A stretch of DNA of 35,459 bases from Deltaproteobacteria bacterium (lineage in GTDB: Bacteria > Myxococcota_A > UBA9160 > UBA4427). This document shows, piece by piece, positions 1 through 7,874 of the stretch (positions are counted from its first letter, which is position 1; every line of letters begins with the position of its first letter). The position numbers and the translations under genes were made by a program. The stretch spans positions 1-35,459 of the forward strand of contig JAFDEK010000059.1 in assembly GCA_019310385.1 (NCBI GenBank). The letters run 5' to 3'. Below the pieces are notes generated by a model that was not told where the DNA came from, did no database searches, and was given only the letters and a program-made list of their open reading frames with translations.

Positions 1-903
1 AGCTCCACCCGACCCGAGGCCGGCGACTTCGAGCACATCACCCTCGAGGCCCACGGGCTGAAGTTCAGCGCCCTGGCGATGGGCGAGGGGCCGGTGGTGC
101 TCTGCCTCCACGGCTTTCCCGACCACCGCTGGAGCTTTCGCCACCAGCTGCCGGCCCTCGCCCAGGCGGGTTACCGCGCAATCGCGCCTCAGCTGCGCGG
201 CTACGAGCCCAGCTCCCAGCCCGAGCGGAGGGTTGCGGCCTACCACCCGCTGCTCCTCGCATCGGACGTCATCGTGTGGGCGAAGAACCTGGGCGAAGGC
301 GAGCCCGTGCACCTGGTGGGCCACGACTGGGGTGGCATGATCACCTACACGGCCTGCCAGCTCATGCCCGAGCTCTTCCGCACGGCCTGCGCGATCGCGG
401 TGCCCTCGAACCAGGCGGTCGAGGACGGAATCCGCCGCTATCCCGTTCAGCTGCGCAATTCCTGGTACATGTTCTTCTTCCAGCTGCGCGGTCTCGCCGA
501 CCGCGTCGTCGAGGCCCGCGACTTCGCCTTCATCGAGAAGCTGTGGCGGGACTGGTCGCCGGGCTGGGAGTGGGATCCCGCCGACATGGAGCGCCTCAAG
601 ACCAGCTTTCGCGAGCCGGGGGTGTTGTGGTGTGCGCTGGCCTACTACCGGGCCATGATCAACTTCACCTTGCCCGCGTCGAAGAAGCTGCGCGAGACGC
701 TGCGCGATCCCATCGAGGTCCCCACCCTGGCGATCACCGGCGCCGCCGACGGCTGCCTCGATACCCGGCTCTTCGAGTGCATGGATCCCAAGCTCTTTCC
801 CGCCGGTCTTTGCATCGAACGGATCGAGCAGGGCGGGCACTTCGTTCACCAGGAGCAGCCCGAAGCTGTGAACAAGCTGCTGGTCGAGTGGCTCGCCCGC
901 TGA
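1..903 (+). CDS. Alpha/beta hydrolase, epoxide hydrolase-like (5' end missing)
   Basis: The frame is open to the left edge and residues before the first visible Met (codon at 79) read as normal family sequence, so the true start lies outside the window. It shows HGFPD, the oxyanion-hole motif, near the start. The nucleophile elbow is GHDWGG, with Asp encoded at 325-327; Asp rather than Ser is typical of epoxide hydrolases and haloalkane dehalogenases. A likely acid lies in ITGAADGCLD and the catalytic His in GGHFVHQEQPE near the C terminus. Soluble enzymes of this family hydrolyse epoxides through a covalent alkyl-enzyme ester. The substrate cannot be told. Haloalkane dehalogenase is possible but less likely, because the HDWGGM context matches epoxide hydrolases. 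Confidence 0.88.
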   Translation, partial: SSTRPEAGDFEHITLEAHGLKFSALAMGEGPVVLCLHGFPDHRWSFRHQLPALAQAGYRAIAPQLRGYEPSSQPERRVAAYHPLLLASDVIVWAKNLGEGEPVHLVGHDWGGMITYTACQLMPELFRTACAIAVPSNQAVEDGIRRYPVQLRNSWYMFFFQLRGLADRVVEARDFAFIEKLWRDWSPGWEWDPADMERLKTSFREPGVLWCALAYYRAMINFTLPASKKLRETLRDPIEVPTLAITGAADGCLDTRLFECMDPKLFPAGLCIERIEQGGHFVHQEQPEAVNKLLVEWLAR

Positions 904-956
904 GGGCACGGCTCCTCCGTTGCTCGCTGGCGGGCAACCGGTAGGGCGGAGGATTC

Positions 957-1796
957 GTGAACCCAGGCGCCGGCGAGCCCGCCCAGCGGGACTGGTTCTG
1001 GCTCGAAGTCCTGACCCTGCTGGCGGTGCTCGTCTCCGGCGCGGGCCTTCGTTACTGGCTCTCCACCGCGCTTCCCTACGACGGCTGGGAGCTCTCGGCC
1101 CTGGCCGACGCCCGGGTGCGCGACCACAGCCTGCGCGTTCCCTTCATCATGATCAACGGTGCGAGTCTCATGGCCTTCTACCTCATCGTCCGCCGCTCGG
1201 CGGGCGTGCCGGCCGCCTTTGCGGCGCTGCTCCTGCTGCAGACGAGTCTCCTGTTCCAGAACCAGGCCCTGCGCATACGCTGGGTGGCGGCGGCCATCCT
1301 GCCGGCCATGGTCGGCCTGGCGCTCTGGCGCTTCACCCGGCCCCACCGGCGGCTGCCGCAGCGCTTCTCGCAGGCGCTGATCGCCCTGGCGCTGTTGTTG
1401 GCCCTGCGCGGCGCCTATCTCGGGTTGACCCTGCCGGCGCGGGTGCAGGCCATCAAGCTGGAGACCACCGCGAATCCCGCGGCGCTCTTCGATTCCCTGC
1501 GCGCCTGCGGCGGCGGCGTGGTTACGCCTCTCGAGCAGCTTCGCGGGTGCTCTCTCGCCTGGCCCGAGCAGCGCTCCCTGGCCCAGCAGGAGGCACTCTT
1601 CGAGCACGCATCCCGCCTGGGTAGCGGCGTCACGACCCTGGCCGACGCCGAGCCGGTGCCGGAGCCTACGGGGCAGGAGCGGGTCGCGGTCTTCGATGTC
1701 GCGGGCGTCGGCTTCCTGGTGACGACCCACGGCTCCCAGGCCGAGACCGCGGAGCGGGTCGCGAGGTCGGCGGCGAGGGACTTCTTCGGCGAGTAA
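957..1796 (+). CDS. Multi-pass membrane protein of unknown function
   Basis: A 279-residue protein starting at GTG, with GGAGGA at 949-953 close upstream. About five hydrophobic segments are visible (roughly residues 17-38, 62-80, 83-101, 108-124 and 140-157), then a soluble C-terminal half of about 120 residues containing three Cys and no motif I recognise. The membrane half, with YDGWELSAL followed by helices and LLFQNQALRIRW, faintly recalls the N-terminal part of GT-C (PMT/ArnT-like) glycosyltransferases. It is far too short for a complete one and the acidic catalytic motif is not clear. It lies 53 bp after the hydrolase and may be co-transcribed. I cannot assign a function. Confidence 0.75.
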   Translation: MNPGAGEPAQRDWFWLEVLTLLAVLVSGAGLRYWLSTALPYDGWELSALADARVRDHSLRVPFIMINGASLMAFYLIVRRSAGVPAAFAALLLLQTSLLFQNQALRIRWVAAAILPAMVGLALWRFTRPHRRLPQRFSQALIALALLLALRGAYLGLTLPARVQAIKLETTANPAALFDSLRACGGGVVTPLEQLRGCSLAWPEQRSLAQQEALFEHASRLGSGVTTLADAEPVPEPTGQERVAVFDVAGVGFLVTTHGSQAETAERVARSAARDFFGE

Positions 1797-1836
1797 GAGT
1801 AGAAGAAGGAGAGCTGAAGGAGCAGGCGGTCGGCGC

Positions 1837-2136
1837 CTACCCCGCTCGGTTCTTGGGGAAGATCGCCGCCGTCTCGAACACCTCGAGGCTCTCGAAGATG
1901 CCCTCTGCGAGATAGGGGTCGGCCTCCGCCCAGGCGCGCGCGGCGTCGAGGTCGTCGGCTTCGAAGATCACCACGCTGCCGCAGGGCTGCGAGTCGGCGT
2001 CGCGCAGCGGTCCCCCGTAGCGGATGCGGCCCGCGACCTCGAGCTCGTCGAGGCGCGCGAGGTGCGCTTCGCGATGGACCTTGCGCAGCTCGACGCCGCG
2101 GGCCGAGTCGCGGCCGATGTAGACGTAGGTGGGCAT
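1837..2136 (-). CDS. YCII-related domain protein
   Basis: A 99-residue protein beginning MPTYVYIGRD. The frame is open further upstream, but residues before this Met look like translated spacer, and an AGGAG lies 10 nt before this ATG. It has the YciI fold signature: an N-terminal strand, then KVHREAHLARLDEL with the conserved His, then YGGPLRDADSQPCGSVVIFEADD, and a C-terminal region with DPYLAEGIFESLEV. YCII proteins are small ferredoxin-like-fold proteins; some act on chlorinated aromatics and most are of unknown role. It lies downstream of the giant signalling protein on the same strand, separated by a 128-bp spacer with two sets of short tandem repeats. Confidence 0.88.
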   Translation of the reverse strand: MPTYVYIGRDSARGVELRKVHREAHLARLDELEVAGRIRYGGPLRDADSQPCGSVVIFEADDLDAARAWAEADPYLAEGIFESLEVFETAAIFPKNRAG

Positions 2137-2148
2137 GCGGGTACGACT

Positions 2149-2187
2149 CCTGTGACTTCGTCCTGTGATTTCGTCCTGTGATTTCGA
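2149..2187. repeat. Three tandem copies of a 13-bp unit
   Basis: The unit CCTGTGATTTCGT occurs three times head to tail (2149, 2162, 2175). The first copy has one C for T change and the last ends in A. It lies in the leader between the kinase/cyclase gene and the YCII gene, just upstream of the YCII ribosome-binding region. It is probably a slippage product; no known regulatory motif is recognised. Confidence 0.85.
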
Positions 2188-2241
2188 GGCAGCGGGCTCG
2201 CAGCCGGGCGGCCGGATGCAGAGAATAGGGAATGCTGCGCC

Positions 2242-2277
2242 GGTCCCTACCACTCGACGGGTCCCTACCACTCGACG
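2242..2277. repeat. Perfect 18-bp tandem duplication across a stop codon
   Basis: GGTCCCTACCACTCGACG is present twice in direct succession (2242-2259 and 2260-2277). On the minus strand the copy at 2260 encodes the last residues (VEW) and stop codon of the kinase/cyclase gene, and the other copy lies directly after the stop. It looks like a recent replication-slippage duplication. Confidence 0.9.
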
Positions 2278-5200
2278 GGAAAGAGGCGGTGCGAATCGGG
2301 AAAGCCCTTGAGCTCCACCTCGCGTGCCGAGCCGAAGCGCAGGTCTCCGACGCTCTCGCTGAGCTGCTTCAGCAACGATGAGACCAGGATCTCACCGCCT
2401 GCGGCCTGGGAGGCGATGCGCGCCGCGAGGATTACCGTCGCGCCGAAGAAGCGGTCGGCGTCGCGCAGCACCTCGCCCGTGTGCAGGCCGATCCTCACGC
2501 GGATCGGCTGCTCCGGGTGCCGGCTCGCGTCCTCTTCAAACGAGCGTTGTATCGCCATGGCGCACTGGAGGCCGCTGCGGGCGCCCCCGAATGCCAGCAG
2601 GAAGCCGTCGCCCTGGAGCTCCACCTCGTAGCCATCGTGGGTCGCGCAGGCCTGACGCACGATGGCGTTGTGGCGGCGGATCACCTCCCGTGCTGCGAGA
2701 TCCCCCAGGCGACGCGTCATCTCCGTGAAGCCCTCCATGTCGCTGAACATCAGGGTGACTGTTCCGTCGGGCGCGCTGTGGGGGCTGAGGTCCGGCCGCC
2801 GATTATCGATGGAGGCCGCCACGACGTCGATGGTGTGCTTCACCTCATGGGAGGTGGAGCTGCCCTGGGCGCGCAGCTTGTCGGCCAGCACGTGTTCGAG
2901 CCAGGGCGTGCCCGCATCCATGTCGCGGTAGACGCCCAGGGCCGCGTCGAGCTTCTCGCTCGCCGCGCGGCGTTCGCCCGCGTCGAGCAGCGCCCGGCCC
3001 CAGAGGTGAAAGGCCTGGGCTTCGCCCCAGCGCTCTTCTACCTCTCGTGCGATGCGTACCGCCGCTTCGAAGTGGGAGCCGGCCTCGTCGATCCGGCCAG
3101 CCGCCGCCGCGAGACAGGCCAGGGCCGTCTGGTAGAAGAGCAGCGTCCCCGACCAGTCCTCGCCGTTGTCGAGGATGCTCCGACTGGATTCGACGTAGCT
3201 AGCGGCCTCCTCGACGCGTCCGAGCTGGCAGAGCGCGATGGCGAGATGGCACTCCACGTAGACCTGGATCGCCGCCGCGCCGCATGCGCTCACGATGGCG
3301 TGCTCCTCCTGCCAGGTCTCGACGGCTCCCGCCAGGTCGCCGCGGCAGAAGCGCGCGAGCCCGACGTCGAAGAGCGCCAGGACCTCGGTCTGGGTCACGC
3401 CGTTGGCGCGATACAGCTCCACGATCTGCTGAGAGACCCGCTCCATGCGTTCCCAGTCCCCGTTCCAGCACGCCAGGCTCGCGCGCGCGGACGCACTGTC
3501 CAGCTCCTCCATCAACGCCCGCGCTTCCGAGAGCCGCCCCATATGACCCAGGCCCCAGGCGTGGAAGCGCTGGATCATGTCGCGTTGTGCCGGCGCCTGT
3601 GCCATGCGGGTCGCCTCGAGCTCCGGGACCGTGTACTCCTGATTGAGGTGCCAATTGGAAGTGACGTATCCGAAGTAGGCGCCGAAGCTGGCGACGAAGA
3701 AGCCCAGGGCGGCGTGGTCGAGCTCTTCGTTCGTCGCGCGGGCACTCTCGAGCATTTCGCGCGCTTCGCGGAAGCGGCCAAGGGCGATCAGGTGCACCGA
3801 GCGCAGGGCGGCGCTATTGGCCCGCGCCGCCTCGGACTCGACCCGCTCGGCGATCTGCATTCCGAGATCGGCGTGCTTCACGCCCTCCTCTAGCGACAGA
3901 TCCGCGAAGGCCACCGTCGCTGCCACCGCGTGGAGGGCGGCCACCGCGGCGCTCTCGCCGGCCTCCTCGACCAGCCGCAGCGCGGCGTTCACGTGCTCGC
4001 GCGCTCGGGGGATGTCCGCGCGATCGGAGTAGGTGGAGAGGTCGCGGGCCAGGCGCGAGTGGATCTGGGCGGCGCGGCCCTTCCTGCCCATGGCTTCGTA
4101 GATGGCGAGCGCCTCTTCGAGAAAGGCGACGCCGCGCTCCCAGTCCTCGCCCGTCATGTAGATGAGGTCGCCGAGGCGCTCGAGCAGGGTGACCCGGCGC
4201 TCGTTCTCGACGCCTTCGTCCTCCATCAGCTCGAGGGCCGAGCGCCAGTGCTGGGCTGCCTCTTCCCAGGCGGAGACCCGGGCCGCGACGTCGCCTGCCC
4301 GCATGGAGTAGTCGAGGGTCTTGTCCAGGTCTCCGGCCGCGCCCGCCATGCGGAAGTGCTTGGCGAGCTCGGGCAGATGGGAGTCGAGGCTGCGCGACTT
4401 GACGCCTTCGATGGCCTCGCCGGCCTTGAGATGGAAGCGCTGCTTGCGGGGCAGGGAGAGCTCGTCGTAGAGGGTCTGGCGCACCAGGGCGTGGGAGAAG
4501 CGGTAGCCGATGCCGTCGCGCCCCTTGGTTTCTCCGATGAGCTGGGATTCGAGGGCTTCTTCGACGGCGGAGAGCAGCTCCTCCTCGGCGAGCCCCGTCA
4601 TGCGCTCGAGCACTTCGAAGTCGAACTCCCGCCCGAGCACCGAGGCGTGGGAGAGCGCCGTGTTGCACGGATCCGAGAGGATGGAGAGGCGGCGCCCGAT
4701 CACCTCGCGCACGCCTTCGGGTATGCCCAGGTCGTCGATGCTGGCGGCGTCAGAGACCCAGCGGCCCTCCTCGCTCCGGTAGATCTTTTCCGACTCGAGC
4801 AGGTGGCGGACGATCTCCTCGATGAAGAAGGGATTGCCCTCGGTCTCGCGCTGGATCGCCTGGGCGAGGGCGACGCCGCCGGCGTCGAGCTCGTGGTCGG
4901 CCGCCGATTCGAGCAGGGTCTGTACCTCCTCGGCGGTGAAGCCGCGCAGCAAGACGCGTTCGAAGCCGCGCTCGCGCCGGAGCTCCGCGAGCACCGAGGA
5001 GAGCGGGTGCTTGCGATCGAGCTCGATGTCCCGGTAGGTGCCGATGACGAGGAGGCGGCTGCCTGCCAGCTTGCGCACCAGGTGCTGGAGCAGGAGCAGG
5101 GTGGGGCGATCGGCCCAGTGCAGGTCGTCGAGCACCAGGAGCAGCGGGGTCGCGTGGGCGGCGTTGAGCAAGAAGCTCACCACACTCTCGAAGAGCCGGT

Positions 5201-6761
5201 AGCGCTCCTGCTCGGCTTCGGCGGGACGGTTCTCGGGCAGGTCGGGCAGGCGGTGGCGGATCTCGGAGACGAGCCTCGCGACGTCGGATGCGCCCTCGCC
5301 CAGCTCGCTGCGCAGCTCCTCCTCGGACTTCTCCAGCACATAGTCCCGTAGCGCCTCGACGAAGGGCAGGTAGGGCAGGCCCGCCTCGGTCTCGTGGCAA
5401 TTGCCGCGCAGCACCTGGTGCCCGCGCAGCCGCGCGTACACACCAACTTCCTCGGTGAGGCGTGTCTTGCCGATGCCGGGCTCGCCGACCAGCATGACGA
5501 GGCCGCCCTGGCCGCCGACGGAGGCGTCGACTCCGGCACGCAGGCGTTCGAGCTCCGCCTCGCGACCGATGAAGGTCGAGCCGACGAAGCGCCCGGCGCC
5601 CGCGCCCGCGCGAGGGCGCGGCGCCTCCTTCACCGGAGGCGCCGGCGCCTCGCGGATCTGCGAGATTCGTTCGCGTACGCGGCCGGCATCGGCGGGTCTT
5701 GCGGTGGGGTCCTTTTCCAGGAGGCCGAGCACCAGCTCCTCTACGTCGGGTCCCACCTCGGGGTTGTGCCAGGAGGGCGCCACGGGGCGTGTGTTCAGGT
5801 GTTGGCCCATGATCGCAACCGAGTCGTCTCCCACGAAGGGCGGGCGACCCGTCAACATCTCGTAGAGCATGGCGCCGAGGGAGTAGAGATCCGAGCGTGG
5901 CGTGACCTCGCCGCCCACCGCCTGCTCCGGGGGCATGTAGGCCGCGGTGCCGACGATCATTCCCTCCTGGGTGAGACGTGAGCGGTCCGAAGCCACGGCG
6001 AGGCCGAAGTCGCCCAGCATGGCGGTGCCGTCCTCTGCCAACCAGACGTTGCCCGGCTTGAGGTCGCGATGGATGATGCCGTGGCCGTGGGCGTGCTCGA
6101 GCGCGTGGCTCACCTCTCCGGCGATGCGCAGCGCCTCGTCCATGGGGAGGCGTCGCTCGGGAGATTGCTGGATCTTCACCTCGACGTCGCCGCCGGACAT
6201 GTAGCGGGTCACGATGAAGATCTGCGTGTCCTCCTGGCCTACGTCGTGCACCGTCACCGTGTGGGGGTGGTCGCCCAGACGTCCCATGGCCTGGGCTTCG
6301 CGTCGCACGCGCTGGAGGCCTGCCTCGTCGAGGCCATGGGTCTTGAGTAGCGCGATGGCAACCTCGCGGTCGAGGAGAGAATCGCGTGCCAGATAGACGC
6401 GCTTCTTGGCGCCTTCGCCCAGGAAGCGCTCGATGCGATAGCGGCCCGCGGCGATCGACGAAGGCATACCCGACGCGGACAAAGGCGTACCCGACGCGGA
6501 CAAAGGCATACCCGACGCCGCACTCGAGTGCTGGGAGGACGCTCCGTCGAAGATCGACGCGTCGCCCAGCGCGGTGTGGGCGTTGCTCCCGCCGGGCCCC
6601 GCAGTCCCCGCCGCGACGGCCTGGCCGCAGCCGTCGCAGAAGTCTGCGTCAGGCGGTAGCTCCCGGCCGCAGCCCGCGCAGGCCAGGGCAAGCTGCGCGC
6701 CGCAGCCGAGGCAGAAGCGCGAGTCGGCGCGATTGTCGCGGCCGCAATGGGGGCAACTCAA
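2265..6761 (-). CDS. Zinc-ribbon Ser/Thr kinase - STAND-like ATPase - class III cyclase fusion
   Basis: A cytoplasmic signalling protein of 1498 residues. I take the TTG at 6759-6761, because GAGGAG lies 8 nt upstream and the protein then begins at the zinc ribbon; a GTG at 6800 is in frame but lacks such a site. Order: four CxxC pairs (Cys3-Cys45, double zinc ribbon); a Ser/Ala-rich linker with a 7-residue repeat; a kinase (about 109-367) with [17 protein letters not shown] (Asp233), DFG at 251 and MPPEQ; an ATPase with Walker A GEPGIGKT at 426-433 and Walker [13 protein letters not shown]; a long helical-repeat region; a class III cyclase from about 1328 with metal-binding Asp1341 (FSDMEGFT) and Asp1385 (QGDGF). 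The cyclase has Glu1381 at the purine-specifying position and Ile1444 where catalytic Asn is usual, so its product is uncertain. The combination is known in other bacteria as a regulator with unknown input. Confidence 0.9.
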   Translation of the reverse strand: MSCPHCGRDNRADSRFCLGCGAQLALACAGCGRELPPDADFCDGCGQAVAAGTAGPGGSNAHTALGDASIFDGASSQHSSAASGMPLSASGTPLSASGMPSSIAAGRYRIERFLGEGAKKRVYLARDSLLDREVAIALLKTHGLDEAGLQRVRREAQAMGRLGDHPHTVTVHDVGQEDTQIFIVTRYMSGGDVEVKIQQSPERRLPMDEALRIAGEVSHALEHAHGHGIIHRDLKPGNVWLAEDGTAMLGDFGLAVASDRSRLTQEGMIVGTAAYMPPEQAVGGEVTPRSDLYSLGAMLYEMLTGRPPFVGDDSVAIMGQHLNTRPVAPSWHNPEVGPDVEELVLGLLEKDPTARPADAGRVRERISQIREAPAPPVKEAPRPRAGAGAGRFVGSTFIGREAELERLRAGVDASVGGQGGLVMLVGEPGIGKTRLTEEVGVYARLRGHQVLRGNCHETEAGLPYLPFVEALRDYVLEKSEEELRSELGEGASDVARLVSEIRHRLPDLPENRPAEAEQERYRLFESVVSFLLNAAHATPLLLVLDDLHWADRPTLLLLQHLVRKLAGSRLLVIGTYRDIELDRKHPLSSVLAELRRERGFERVLLRGFTAEEVQTLLESAADHELDAGGVALAQAIQRETEGNPFFIEEIVRHLLESEKIYRSEEGRWVSDAASIDDLGIPEGVREVIGRRLSILSDPCNTALSHASVLGREFDFEVLERMTGLAEEELLSAVEEALESQLIGETKGRDGIGYRFSHALVRQTLYDELSLPRKQRFHLKAGEAIEGVKSRSLDSHLPELAKHFRMAGAAGDLDKTLDYSMRAGDVAARVSAWEEAAQHWRSALELMEDEGVENERRVTLLERLGDLIYMTGEDWERGVAFLEEALAIYEAMGRKGRAAQIHSRLARDLSTYSDRADIPRAREHVNAALRLVEEAGESAAVAALHAVAATVAFADLSLEEGVKHADLGMQIAERVESEAARANSAALRSVHLIALGRFREAREMLESARATNEELDHAALGFFVASFGAYFGYVTSNWHLNQEYTVPELEATRMAQAPAQRDMIQRFHAWGLGHMGRLSEARALMEELDSASARASLACWNGDWERMERVSQQIVELYRANGVTQTEVLALFDVGLARFCRGDLAGAVETWQEEHAIVSACGAAAIQVYVECHLAIALCQLGRVEEAASYVESSRSILDNGEDWSGTLLFYQTALACLAAAAGRIDEAGSHFEAAVRIAREVEERWGEAQAFHLWGRALLDAGERRAASEKLDAALGVYRDMDAGTPWLEHVLADKLRAQGSSTSHEVKHTIDVVAASIDNRRPDLSPHSAPDGTVTLMFSDMEGFTEMTRRLGDLAAREVIRRHNAIVRQACATHDGYEVELQGDGFLLAFGGARSGLQCAMAIQRSFEEDASRHPEQPIRVRIGLHTGEVLRDADRFFGATVILAARIASQAAGGEILVSSLLKQLSESVGDLRFGSAREVELKGFPDSHRLFPVEW
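6461..6519. repeat. 21-bp in-frame tandem repeat in the kinase linker
   Basis: Units beginning AAGGCATACCCGACGCGG start at 6461, 6482 and 6503 (third one partial). On the minus strand they encode the heptads [14 protein letters not shown] between the zinc ribbons and the kinase domain. The repeat is in frame and probably only changes linker length. Confidence 0.88.
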
Positions 6762-6952
6762 ATCGCCAGCTCCTCGAGCCGGCCCGCAGCGCAAGACCAC
6801 GGCGCAACCAAGGGAGGGCGGAACGGCTTCCCGAGCACCCTACAGGGATTCCTGCGGCCGATCAAGAATTCGACTGCCGTGCCGCGGATGGCGCGACCTG
6901 GCGCCCGCTACCTCCTCTCGGGAGCGCGCCTCGCGCTTACCGCCGAGCGCTG

Positions 6953-6968
6953 CGATTCACTAGAATCG
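6953..6968. promoter_or_regulatory. Inverted repeat in the kinase/TetR divergent region, possible autoregulatory operator
   Basis: CGATTC-acta-GAATCG is a perfect 6-bp dyad with a 4-bp spacer, ending 38 bp before the TetR start codon. TAGAAT, a fair -10 hexamer, is embedded in it, so a protein bound here would block transcription. The spacer between the divergent genes (6762-7006) holds nothing else I can name. TetR regulators often bind such sites next to their own gene; that this one does is inference. Confidence 0.35.
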
Positions 6969-7006
6969 ATCTGCCTCCGTGGAACCGGGAGGCGGGGAGG
7001 CGATCG

Positions 7007-7666
7007 GTGACGAGATCGTCCAAGCAGAAAGCCGAGACTCCTACCCGGCGTAGCCCGCGCCAGAGCCGATCCCGCGAGCTCGTCAAGGCGGTTCGCGAGG
7101 CCGGGCGCCTGCTGCTGGCCGAGCGCGGACCCGAGGGGCTCACCATGGCCCGCATCGCCGAACGCGCCGGCGTCAGCGTCGGCTCCCTCTACCAGTACTT
7201 CGAGAACAAGGATGCGATCCTGAGGGCGATCCACGAGGATGTCGCCGAGGAGGGCCGCGACAGCGTCCAGGTGCTGGCGGACTCCCTCCGGGACATGGAC
7301 CCGAAGAAGCGAATCCGCGTTGGCATCGAATACGCGGCACAGCGGCATCGGAAGATGCTCGAGCTGGCTCCGGAGTACTACCGGGAGCATCACAAGGAGT
7401 TTCGCATCGGGGGGGCGCTGCCGGATGTCTCGGAAGAATCGAGGGAGATGGGGCAGCAAGCCGTCTTCTTGGCGCGTCAGCTCCTGCGCGCGGAAGAGGT
7501 AGAGCTGGGCGAGCGCGTCCAGGTGGACTACGCGGCCTTCCTGCTCGGGCGCGGGATCTCGGCCATTCTGCGGGCGGCACTGGAGGATTCGCCGGAGCTG
7601 CTGCAGGACCCCGGCTTCATCGACGAGGTGGTGCTGATGATGGCTCGCTATATCTATCCCGACTAA
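7007..7666 (+). CDS. TetR/AcrR-family transcriptional regulator
   Basis: A 219-residue protein starting at GTG 7007; GGAGG at 6996-7000 with 6-nt spacing decides the start, although the frame is open much further left. A basic N-terminal tail (about 22 residues) precedes the TetR DNA-binding domain: a first helix, then the helix-turn-helix TMARIAERAGVSVGSLYQYF at residues 47-66 followed by NKDAIL. The C-terminal part is helical, as expected for the ligand-binding and dimerisation domain, and has no recognisable ligand signature. It diverges from the kinase/cyclase gene and lies upstream of the thiolase/DUF35/amidohydrolase genes, which it may repress until an acyl-CoA or related ligand appears. 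That target is inference from position. Confidence 0.93.
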   Translation: MTRSSKQKAETPTRRSPRQSRSRELVKAVREAGRLLLAERGPEGLTMARIAERAGVSVGSLYQYFENKDAILRAIHEDVAEEGRDSVQVLADSLRDMDPKKRIRVGIEYAAQRHRKMLELAPEYYREHHKEFRIGGALPDVSEESREMGQQAVFLARQLLRAEEVELGERVQVDYAAFLLGRGISAILRAALEDSPELLQDPGFIDEVVLMMARYIYPD

Positions 7667-7716
7667 TTCAGTTCGATTCGGCGCGCTGGCCACCCGCCCG
7701 GTGAGGCTGAAGCGAG

Positions 7717-7836
7717 TCGCCCGGAAGGCTGCGGGTAGATTCAAGAGGATGCGAAGTCGGACAGGCTGTCGAGCTCGGGCTGCGCCTCGATCCCGAAGCG
7801 CTGGATCGCCTCGGCCGGGCCATCGAGCTCGCCTGA
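7717..7836 (+). other. Possible decayed gene end
   Basis: Between the TetR gene and the operator, one frame reads protein-like without a start codon and ends at TGA 7834-7836, finishing with LGLRLDPEALDRLGRAIELA. Two stop codons lie just upstream in the same frame. This could be the 3' remnant of a lost gene, or an accident of GC-rich sequence. No family is recognised. Confidence 0.2.
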
Positions 7837-7855
7837 TTTGACGGTCCGTCAGATC
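7835..7855. promoter_or_regulatory. Palindromic operator-like site upstream of the thiolase operon
   Basis: A perfect 13-bp dyad, TGACGG-T-CCGTCA (7839-7851), is extended by GAT and ATC one base further out on either side, giving a 21-bp site with one mismatched pair. It overlaps the best -35 hexamer (TTGACG, 7838-7843). Length, symmetry and position suit a TetR-type repressor, and such a gene lies immediately upstream. Its sequence differs from the dyad before the TetR gene itself, so the two sites may have different binders. Confidence 0.55.
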
Positions 7856-7867
7856 TTCGAGTACGCT
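7838..7867 (+). promoter_or_regulatory. Candidate sigma-70-type promoter
   Basis: TTGACG (7838-7843) and TACGCT (7862-7867) are separated by 18 bp. Transcription would begin near 7874, practically at the first possible GTG of the thiolase-like gene. This implies either a leaderless start or use of the GTG at 7935. The prediction was made by eye only. Confidence 0.35.
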
Positions 7868-7874
7868 CGCTCGA

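Noticed and set aside
957..1796. Assigning the membrane protein as a GT-C glycosyltransferase
   Set aside because: It is too short, has only about five helices and no clear acidic catalytic motif; the resemblance is too faint.
3930..5351. Open frames of about 470 codons on the plus strand inside the kinase/cyclase gene
   Set aside because: Antisense shadows of a well-supported gene; compositions are biased and no domain is visible.
6461..6519. CRISPR-like array
   Set aside because: Units are contiguous with no spacers, in frame within a gene, and encode a linker heptad.
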